Source: Daucus carota subsp. sativus (taxonomy: Eukaryota > Streptophyta > Magnoliopsida > Apiales > Apiaceae). Taken from it: a stretch of 64,000 bases of DNA. The stretch is taken from contig NC_030385.2 of assembly GCF_001625215.2 (NCBI RefSeq), positions 5,139,135 through 5,203,134 of the forward strand. Direction: 5' to 3'. The notes under the pieces were generated by a model. The model was not told the DNA's origin, did no database searches, and saw nothing but the letters and a program-made list of their open reading frames with translations. This document shows positions 1-9,068 of the stretch, piece by piece (position 1 is the stretch's first letter; each line of letters starts with the position of its first letter). The position numbers and the translations under genes are program-made.

Positions 1-420
1 GTTGAGGATATTTCGAAAAATGACCCCAAATCTCACATATTCTTGAAGTAATACCCAGAATAACAGAGTTAGAAAAAATGGCCTCAAATACCAGTTACTG
101 ACGCCTAATAATGTAGCATTTTCAATTTTGGGATGAAAACGTTAAATCGTGAGCGTTTTGTTGTTTTAACCCCAACGAGAACCCTACACCATGTAACGTA
201 TGTTAACCTAATTTGACGCTACACTATATAGCGTTCAAATTATGGTTAACCTAATTAGACGCTACACCATTTAGCGTTCGGTTAGGATAACCTAACAGAA
301 CGCTAGATGATGTAGCGTTTTTGGTAAATAACTAAAACGCTACACCAGTATCGTTACTAAATGGTATTTTGGGGCCATTTTTGTAGATTCTGATATTCAA
401 AACATTAATGATGGATATAA
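1..420. repeat. Degenerate tandem repeat with GCGTT/AACGC inverted motifs
   Basis: From about 120 to 360 the sequence repeats, at roughly 50-60 bp spacing, a block containing 'aacctaat', 'acgctacacca' and 'tagcgtt'. Each block holds an inverted pair (AACGC...GCGTT) around the 'acacca' core. The copies are imperfect. No ORF of note overlaps it. It resembles a decayed satellite-like or transposon-terminal repeat; the family is not recognised. Confidence 0.5.
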
Positions 421-483
421 TGATAGTCAGGGCCAACACCCGGATTTTTCTAGCGTGTGTCCATTAACAACAATTTTTTGCTG

Positions 484-800
484 GGTTAAATGGCGTTTTG
501 GTCACTCAATTGACCGGAAACTTGCAATTGGGTCATCCAACTCAAAAAGCTTTCAGTCACATCATTATATCCCTAAAAATTTTCATTCAGGTCATTGGCC
601 GTTACACTCCGTTAAAAATCTAACGGAAAGCCGACTAAGTGTCGTGACTTGGCTTAAATGAATCCACCGTGGCATGTACAGTCAGATGAAATGGCATTGT
701 GCCCACTCAACCGACTACAAACTTGCAATCGGGTCATCAAACTCAAAAAACTTTCATTTAGGTCACTTATGATAACATCCGTTAAAAACTGAAAAAAGTA
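484..800. repeat. Two diverged copies of a dispersed repeat
   Basis: Two related blocks follow each other, about 484-640 and 690-790. Both contain 'actcaa..gac', 'aacttgcaat.gggtcat', 'aactcaaaaa.ctttca' and 'tccgttaaaaa'. The short ORFs here are not conserved between the copies, so I read this as non-coding transposon-derived repeat DNA. Confidence 0.5.
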
Positions 801-3599
801 AGAATTAAAAGTTATCATGCAGCACCTTTTTTTCTCTCTTGAAAATTTCAAAACTTATTAAGAAATGAAACAAATACACACATATAAAATCAATACTTTC
901 ACCCACAAAAACTTAATCATTGTTTATCTCTTATCGTTTTATGTATCTTAAGGCCATTTTGGAAAAATTGGAGCGAATGAAAATTCTTCACATAATCAAA
1001 ACATAATTACAGAAAATCCGTTTTGTTTATAAAATGTTGTAAGATATTATTTCTTTTATAAACACACTAAGCTCTGTTGGAACTATAACTCTAATTATAA
1101 TCAAAAAATAATTACAGAAAATCCGTTTTGTTTTATAATGTTTGCAGGGAGTTTTTTTTTTTTTTGGGACAAAAATCCACTTGCTCGTATCGAGATCCAC
1201 CAATACTCCGAGGAGTTTTTTCATTCAAAAAGCTTATTATCTAACCGAAAAACATGAAAATGTCTCCGGAAGTTTAGACAATAAAACTTAATATCCGAAA
1301 TAAAAACGTCACAAGCTCTAAATCCACGCTACTTCCACCTCACCCTTGGAACATAGAAACAAGAACGCTCCATTAATTATTAAAAATCACCAGTAATTAT
1401 TAAAAACTCAACATCAATATAATTTTACAAATTATAAAAAATAATAAATAACATAGGAAGAAAATAGAAAGAAAAATATCTAACCAAAGGGAAAACCTTT
1501 GGTTAGATACTTAAAAATACTTAAATCTATTTTCATATATTTAACAATTATAATATGCTTTTCACTAGCCAAAATTCATCCAAATTTAATATTGATTCAT
1601 ACAAGTAAAGTTTAACAAATATGTCTCGGTAAGTTGTCAATCCGTTATTCAAACTTAATTAAATTTAATATGTCTTCTATTATATTACCATATAGGTACT
1701 CAATACTATTCTATTCAACATTTCAACTTTCCTGCTATAATTTAAGATTTGACCTATCTTGAAAAATGGGAGAATCCTCCGGGCTTTAAAAGATAATTAA
1801 TTTATATTTGACCAATCATGTTACCAATAGTACTAGGCATTATTCACGGCATAATTTAAGGGATTCAATTATGTCTATCATGTCTAACTCCTAAAGGAGT
1901 AAGTTAATCCTTTTGATTAAGTATTATTAGAAATTTCTATTTAATGATATCATAATGTTCCAAATAGTTACTCATTAATATGTTAATATATATTGTCTAT
2001 TCAAAGTGCCTACTATAGTTTAGGATTTGACCAATCTTGAAAAATCCGTAAACTCATCTAGGCTCTTAAAATGGGAATTAATACACACACCTTCATACTC
2101 TAGTTTAAGTCGAGATTATAGTTTCCATAAATCCTCCAGTAAAGAGGGAGAAATAACCAGCCCTGATTCATCACCTATACCTAGTGCTTTTGTAAAATTA
2201 TCAATTAGGAATAAAATAATAAATATTATTTCATGACATTAACAATTCCTATTAACATTTTTATACGTCAGACATCTCATCCATCATATATGATGATACA
2301 TTGCCTCTTAAAGGCACAAACTCGCCATTCATCATGGCCCCATGAGTAATATAACATCATATAACATTTTCCTCACGATCATAATGATAAAAGATAATGC
2401 ACATAAAAAATTCACTGGATTCAAAGATACCGCACATAAAGAATGCAGTTTACAGACATTAAAATTAAAATTGCACGAGATCTTAAGAAATTACAAGAAC
2501 AGAAAATAGAATCTGACAAACAGGCAAGCGGATGTAGAAGTAAAATGATCATGGTAAAACACATAAACTTAATAAGTCATAACAACAACAAAACAAAAGA
2601 AGCCAGTTAGATGCAATGCAATAGATCATGTACCTTAATAACGCGTGGAGAACAAGTGATCTAATGTTTGTGAGTATCTGAAATATCGAAAGTGAAAGTG
2701 AAACAGAGATGAATTTACGTGTTTGGAAATCTCTTCAAACATGATTAATCATCAACCGAGTACTACCTTCATGAGATTTTCAACAGAAATACTCTCACAA
2801 ATCTTCGGGATATAAATTAAAATGAAAGAGAAGGGGATGTTCTCTTACAAACTAGGGGTTTTGGAGGATTGTAGAGAGAGAAATTGTTAGAGAGAGAGAG
2901 AGACTGCCATTGACATACCAGGGCAGAGCAGAATATATTGTGTTTCGATTCAAATAAAACATAGATGATTGAAGACATCAAATGAGAGTTCACTTTGATA
3001 TTATCATGATACATTATTTTCTGACAACGATATATATGTAATTCTAACATGGGTATAGTCCGAATCCAAATTTGTCGAGTTTGCAGGGAGTTAATACATT
3101 TACCGCTCTGATTTTGTGAGTGCATAATTTTTATTATTACTAGTTTTGGATTCCTGCGAAATTGAAGAGTATATATTTTAAAATTAAAAATTTATTATTA
3201 ATAATTTAAAGTTTATATTTAAAATTTAATATTATTTTGTTATTTTTCGAGTATTGTGGGATGCCGTTATTTTTTTTTTTTTCATGAGCGACTCTATGAT
3301 ACATAATTGAAGTTTGGTTAAATGATGTTAACCGTTTAATTATATTTTCTCTTACAAATTTAGCTTGTACATATTTTTTTATATTGTAAATTGGTTGTAT
3401 AAACACTAAACATTTTTATTATCGATCTGTAAATATTTTTATAATATTAATATGTGATAATATGTTTTTTGATTAATTTTAAATCCTATTTTTCATATTT
3501 TATATTTCTTTATTTGTAAGAAAAAATATAGTATTTATTTTGTATAGCCGTATAGGTTTCATATTTGTATTAAAGTAGATAACATAAGAGTTGGAGGTA
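801..3599. other. AT-rich intergenic DNA, no gene seen
   Basis: No ORF with a recognisable domain or plausible exon chain was found on either strand. Two segments near 1725-1790 and 1995-2080 are loosely alike (both contain 'tttgacc.atcttgaaaaat'), which suggests an old duplication. A short GA-repeat lies near 2870-2905. The 102-codon minus-strand ORF at 2817-3125 shows no family signature. Confidence 0.5.
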
Positions 3600-4450
3600 A
3601 TTACAATTCGGACCCCGTAACTTTCGTTCAAAAATGATATTGTACCCATACTTTTGAAAATTCAAATCGGACCCCCTATCTTTACATTTCAAGAACGATA
3701 TGCACCCCTCAGTCAACTTCCGTTAAAATACTCCCTCCGTTTCAATTTACATGTCCCTTTTCCTTTTCGATAAGTCAAATTGAAGTTGGAGTTAATAAGA
3801 GGTACATGATTATATATTTTTTAATTTGGGTAAAATATGTTATAATTAAAAAAAGATATTGCTTATATAATTTGAATTTAATTTCAAAAATATAGAAAAA
3901 AGGGTCATCTAGAAATGACAAAAAATATGTGTCTAAGTTAAAATTAATAAGAATTACGTGATAATTTGTATTTATTTTTGAGTAAAATATGTTATAAGTA
4001 AGAAGTGATATTGTTTATATAATTATTTATATTTCTTTTTTCTTTTTTATTTCCAGATATTTGTTTGTTCTGAAATCGAGAAAAAATAATTTTAAAATGA
4101 TCAAACATATATGATCACACCAAGTACTATGATATATATTATAATTTAAAAATTAAAACGTGCCAAGTAGTTTGGTCTCGCCGTTATTAAAATATATATT
4201 TATAAATTAAGAAAGTACGGCTCCCGTTTTTTTTTTTTTTATCTATTTTATGTTGACAGTCTGACAGAAAACAATTAAAATTCTCAAGATACAAGATCTA
4301 AGAGCCCACAGAAGTTGCCAGTCTGTTTATGCCAAGTTTAATACTAGTGTTCACAAGTAAGCACACATGCAAAATCATTGTTGTTAAAATAAAAAAAAGA
4401 TAGCTATTTTTTTATTACAATAATTAGAGCCCAATTTGGTAAATATAGGT
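3600..4450. other. Intergenic DNA with an unpaired Stowaway-like terminus
   Basis: The stretch 3730-3765 begins with 'ctccctccgt', the typical end of Stowaway-like (Tc1/mariner) MITEs, preceded by TA. I could not find its partner nearby; a possible partner, 'gggacggaggaagta', lies at about 5560-5574, which would need other insertions in between. The 3600-3725 segment is a separate repeat with 'ggacccc' motifs. The rest is AT-rich and has no gene. Confidence 0.35.
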
Positions 4451-4672
4451 GGTGTTTGTTTGCAAGGAGCAGAAACTTGGTTTATACTTTTCTTGACCCG
4501 TTTGTGTAAAGAAGTAGAAGCACTTTTAAGAAGTTTGAGAATATTAGTTTCTCTCTCACAGCTTCTACTTCTTTTATAAACACTTTATTAACTTATTTAC
4601 TTTTCAATTCTACTTCTTTTCTTTATTATATGCAAGAAGTCAATTTTTTTATGCTAATCCAAACGGTCTCGT
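4451..4672. mobile_element. MITE of a four-copy local family (family A)
   Basis: Begins 'ggtgtttgtttg' and ends 'ccaaacggtctcg', giving short imperfect inverted termini. The interior has 'gaagtagaagcact' and 'agcttctacttcttt' in inverted relation and a 'cactttattaacttatttactt' type segment (19-mer core shared). Similar elements lie at 33044-33270, 47092-47319 and 49539-49757. A clear target duplication was not resolved. The GTTTGTTTG-type ends suggest hAT-type MITEs, which is inference. Confidence 0.6.
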
Positions 4673-4825
4673 AAAATCAAAGGTGTCCACATAACTCAGT
4701 ACACACCGGCTTTAAAAAGATGATTATAGCACTTGAGCTAATCCAAACGGTCTCGTAAAATCAAAGATGTCCACATAACTCAGTACACACCGGCTTTAAA
4801 AAGACGATTATAGCACTTTGAGCTT
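4653..4825. repeat. 84-bp tandem direct duplication
   Basis: Units 4653-4736 and 4737-4820 are nearly identical. They start at 'gctaatccaaacgg', run through 'gtccacataactcag' and end at 'gattatagcact'. The first unit begins inside the right end of the MITE at 4451-4672, so the duplication copied the MITE terminus with its flank and is younger than the insertion. Confidence 0.85.
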
Positions 4826-6376
4826 TCTTTTTTCCAAACTAAAACATCACTCTACAACAGTCCAACACTTTGAACAATTTAACGCTTCATTTAAGCAAAA
4901 GCCAAAAACAGAAAAAACAACGATCAACCCTTCACTCAAAATGCGCGTCTAACAGACCGAGTCAAGTAATATATACATTTACTTGGGCCAAGTCAAAAAG
5001 TCTTTCTGCATTCTATTCTGCAAATTTTTTAATATTATATTTTGATAGTGATTATTTTGAAGTGGGGATGTCACACATTTTCTCGCTTTAAATGAGATTG
5101 TTTCATTGATAGCTGCGTGGCAGCTGTTTATCTGAATAATTTAACATATGCATTATTAGCGGATTTAAAAAAAAAATTAGTCCATTGTCAACAGCTACCA
5201 GCTACTCATAATAGTAAAGAGTCATAATTTCTAGTTATTTTGTATTCGAGTATTCAAATGATAACTTGGCATAAAGATAAACAAGTATTCAAATGATCTG
5301 GGAAGCTTACTTCAGAAAAAATATTATTTGGAAATGATCGAAACACTTCACAAACATGTTGTAATAAAACTTCAGTTTAGTAAAAGTTCGGCGTTAATAA
5401 ATTAATCAAAATTAACTTTTTAATATTTAGTAAAAATATTTATCAATTTAAGGACGAAGATGTGAGCGGGTGCATGCTCTTGGATATTTACAAAATAATA
5501 TTTTACTATGAAATTTTATATATTTTAAAATTAGTTAAAAATCAGAATAAATAAGTATTATGGGACGGAGGAAGTATTAATCTGGATTTGATCATCACTA
5601 TGCAATAATCTAAATTCTTTTGACAGTATAATATTTTTAACTTTTAAATTTTGTTGATTTTGTAATATATTTAAATATAAATTAATTGGATTCGGAATAT
5701 AACTAAAATTCACGAAAATAATTTTGAACTTCAAAATATAAAAGTTTATGATATGACTGTTGTGCCATAAAATCCCTCTATACTTATTCTATAGCCCATT
5801 ATCTAATTTGGGCTGGCTTGAGCTGTTTGATAGTAGATATCACATAGTAGATATCACCTGGTCAGATGAACCCCCAAGAGCTGTATAAGAAGGTTTGTAG
5901 GTTTGCATTGGAGACCTAATGAAAGCTTCCATAGATGTGAAGGTTCATTTGGAGACATTCTAAGGGTTACCCGTGTTAGGGGTTACTAGTTTGCTATCAT
6001 GCGTGCGGAAACTTGCTGTCTGCGGAGTTTCAATCAATGTTGCTGTCAGATACAGACTAATTGTCGTGACCTGTAACTGTCTGTCTTTTGTAGTACTGAT
6101 GTCAATCACCTGACAGTAGCAGTCCTCATTCTTGCTGTCATTTCGATGTGCGTCTTGGAGGCATGAACAATTTAATGAAATTCTTCCAAGCATACTTGTA
6201 TTACATTGATAGTTATGGAAAAACACAACAAAGACATACTCTGGCTGTGACAATATGTTCTACTTAGAATAACCTATGTACATAAAACTGTTAAGTTTAT
6301 TGTAGTCTATCACCCATAAATCCTAACAGCCTGTTTCAATGCATAGAATTGTTAGACGAAGTTTTTGGGTATCAAG
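4826..6376. other. Intergenic DNA, no gene seen
   Basis: AT-rich sequence without a supportable gene. The minus-strand ORF at 5960-6253 (97 codons) has no recognised domain. Because the transposase relic begins at 6377, part of 5780-6376 may belong to the same dead transposon, but I could not identify coding sequence in it. Confidence 0.4.
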
Positions 6377-8037
6377 CTTGAGATGTTATTCAATGCAAAA
6401 GGTGAGCCGTATGGCGCTGTAGCTACAGAGATGCAATCATATATTGGGGTTCTACCAAAAACCAAGGCTCCAATATCTTATCCCACCTAGAAGTTGGTTC
6501 CAATGGAAAAGAACAAAAAAAGGGATTGTGTGAAGGTACAAAATTTCACATCACTAGGTAATTATACACAAATTCAATGTATATACAAAGTTAGTTACTC
6601 ACAACTTCTATAAATGCTTACGCATGTTCGAAGTTCCTGAATCAGCACAAAAGTTGGTGTTGAGATCTGCATGCCAAGAGTGGCGGGAATTCAAAAGCAA
6701 TTTAACAACTAAATATATTCGTCCTCATCTTAATCAACCTCAGCTGCTGTAGCATCCTCCAGTAGATTATTCTTTTATTGAGAAGGCTCATTGGGATAAG
6801 TTTGTTGCTATGCGTACAACACCACAATTTCTTGTAATTAACTTTCTTGCCCTGTCTATTTCTTACAATTATATGGTATTATATTTATATATTGTAACAT
6901 ATTTTATTGTTAACATTGTAGTGTTTTTACGTAGGAAATTCATGAAAAACAGTCAAACAGAAGACAATTGAATAAATATACTCACCGTATGTCTCGTAAA
7001 GGTTATGCAAACCTAGAACAAGAAAAGGTTAGTGCTTAAGAAAGATGCTACTGTTTTGTTTTGTAAATAAAATATTAGTAATTTTATAACTCTTGTCAAA
7101 CATGCTTCGTATTGTAGGCTGAAGCTGATCCTACCATAGAGATTGATCGATCGGACACTTGGGTCAAAACGCGACGGGATGAAACTGGAAATTTTCTGGA
7201 TGATGATGTTAAAACAGTTGCTGAAGATATTGTAAGTTATTCATTTCTCTTTAAAGGAAACATAAGAAACGAGAAACTTTCTAATTAGTTTATATATGGG
7301 TTAAATATCAACCGGGTGATTGTTTGCGGCCCGATGACTCAATTTGGTCACTGAATGGAAAAGTGACTCAAATTAGTCACTCATTTAAAAATTTGTATCA
7401 AAACTATCACTTTATCATGAGTCGAAATTCTAAAAATATTATATCTTGAGTTTCGCACATTTTTTATGAATGATATTACATCCAAATGAAAGATTTTGAG
7501 TTCTACTATTTTAGCTAATATTGTTAGATTTTTGAAATTTTATCAGCTATTTATTTTTATTTAAATCAAGTAAAACAATCAAAAAATTAAAAATAAATAG
7601 TTGATAAAAGTTTAAAAATCTAACAATATTAGCTAAAATAGTAGAGTTCGGAACCTTTCATTTGGATGCAATATCATTCATAAAAAAATGTGCGAAACTC
7701 AATATATAATACTTTCAAAATTTCGACAAGCGATAGAGTGATATTTTTGATACAAATTTTTAAATGAGTGACTAATTTGAGTCACTTTTCCATTCAGTGA
7801 CCAAATTGAGTCATCGGGCCGCAATCAATCACCTGGTTGATAATTAACCCATTTATATATTATTTTACTCTATTTTTTTATGTTATGTTCATTTTGTAGG
7901 CGAAGATAAAACAGGTGGTTTGTGAAGGAAAAGTGGAGGTTTATGAGGTTGATGATGTTTTGACAAAAGTGCTTGGTAATCTGGAACACAAAGGACGATT
8001 ACGTGGGCAAGGGGTTCATGTGAAACAATTACTTTAA
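6377..8037 (+). pseudogene. Plant transposase-type gene relic (Transposase_24, Ptta/En/Spm-like)
   Basis: Five exon-like blocks in one order join by plausible GT-AG introns: about 6377-6535, 6627-6834, 6935-7027, 7118-7231 and 7900-8037. They read in turn LEMLFNAKGEPYGA, a block with SACQEWREFK, the basic block RRQLNKYTHRMSRKG, an acidic block with DRSDTWVKTRRDE, and GNLEHKGRLRGQG near the end. This order (a G-x-P-x-G segment, a W-R-x-F/W-K segment, a basic block, then EHxGRxRGxG) is that of the Transposase_24 proteins linked to plant CACTA/En-Spm elements. In-frame TAG codons interrupt the first and second blocks, so the gene is dead. The last intron holds a fold-back MITE. Function by family; exon edges are by eye. 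Confidence 0.65.
7297..7851. mobile_element. 555-bp fold-back MITE with very long inverted arms
   Basis: The left arm beginning 'tgggttaaatatcaacc' is the near-perfect reverse complement of the right end '...ggttgataattaaccca'. The match runs well over 100 bp and continues, less perfectly, to the centre near 7560-7600, so the element can fold into one large hairpin. Flanks show an 8-bp direct repeat, tttatata (7289-7296 and 7852-7859). It lies in the last intron of the transposase relic. The superfamily is not certain (8 bp would fit hAT; long arms also occur in MULE-type MITEs). Confidence 0.85.
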
Positions 8038-8371
8038 TCTTCCAAGACCGAAGAAAAAAAAGACCGTGGATGAGAAGATACAAGAAAGTGTTCAAAAGTT
8101 TGTGGCAGAGGAGACATAAAAGATTGTGAAGCAGAGAGATGTATTATGGATTATTTTAAAAGAAAATATACATATATTTATTATAGATTTACATATTTAT
8201 AATTAAATATTAATATTTCATTATTAATTTTTTTTTATTTCATGTACCTCGTGTCGTGTCATGTACCCAAAAGGTAAACACAAAACCGACGCTACTTCTC
8301 AATCGTGTATTTCGTGTTTGTGTATTTTTCGTGTCGTGTACTCAAAATGAAAACACAAACACTAAATTTAC
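8038..8371. other. Flank of the Sirevirus-like insertion with 'cgtgtcgtgt' repeats
   Basis: After the relic's stop codon the sequence carries several 'cgtgtcgtgt' and 'gtgtttgtgta' motifs (8250-8370). The same motif resumes on the other side of the retrotransposon at 30041-30060, so the block 8372-30035 interrupted one continuous repeat. The five bases tttac (8367-8371) are the left target duplication. Confidence 0.6.
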
Positions 8372-8940
8372 TGTTAGGTCCTATAAATTCACTATATAAT
8401 CTGATATAGTGATCACAATCTGTAACACAGTAAGACAATATAAGAGATTTAAAGCAGTAAACTCTTATTCACAAAGCTTGAATGGTTACAAAAACTCTCT
8501 CAGTGATTTATATTGTATCACTAAGAGCTGCTAGGGTTCTGTAAAATATACTCGATAACTCAACTCCTCTAGAGTAACCCTAATCTGTGTTTATATAGAC
8601 ACAGTTACAAAATCAATCTCTGATTTGATATCCTATAAATCAGCTATGAATTCTATCAATCAAAGATTGCTCCAGTTTTCTGTTTAGTTTCCATAGTCAG
8701 TAAATCACTCCTCCGCTTCTATCCTTCCTTGAAGTATATCCGCTTCTGAGCTCTTTCCACGTGTAAACTCTGACGAGTCTTGACTATGTAAACTCTGGTC
8801 AGACTTTATCAAACTCTGTCAGACTTTATCAAACTCTGTCAGACTTTACTAAACTCTGATCAGCTTCCAGCTTAAACTCTGATGATTCCTGTTCTAAAAC
8901 AGACTTTAAGAATATTAGTAATCATCAATTATATCTAACA
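8372..8940 (-). repeat. 3' LTR of the Sirevirus-like element
   Basis: 569 bp, flanked on the left by the tttac duplication. It carries an array of about 20-bp units built on AAACTCTG-TCAGACTTTA (8790-8890 on the plus strand), placed in the U3 part of the LTR, and a TATA-type box near 8590-8600. Confidence 0.95.
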
Positions 8941-8953
8941 ATCTCCCCCAACT
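8941..8953 (-). other. Polypurine tract of the Sirevirus-like element
   Basis: On the minus strand the bases next to the 3' LTR read GTTGGGGGAGAT before TGTTAG. This purine-rich tract is where plus-strand DNA synthesis is primed; its position directly at the LTR edge fits. Confidence 0.9.
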
Positions 8954-9068
8954 TGTGCATAAATAAGTTATGTGCAAGTTAACAGATAATTGATGATGTC
9001 AAAACATTTAAGTCAAATGCAACAGAGTTTAACTATATAACAGAAAACTTTTAAAACTTACAGATACT

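Noticed and set aside
1-400. Telomere-like or CRISPR-like repeat array
   Set aside because: Units are imperfect, contain no telomere heptamer and no constant repeat with unique spacers.
3731-5574. A single large Stowaway-type element from 'ctccctccgt' to 'gggacggaggaagta'
   Set aside because: The ends match only in the common 10-base motif and the arms do not pair further inward; they may be remnants of two different elements.
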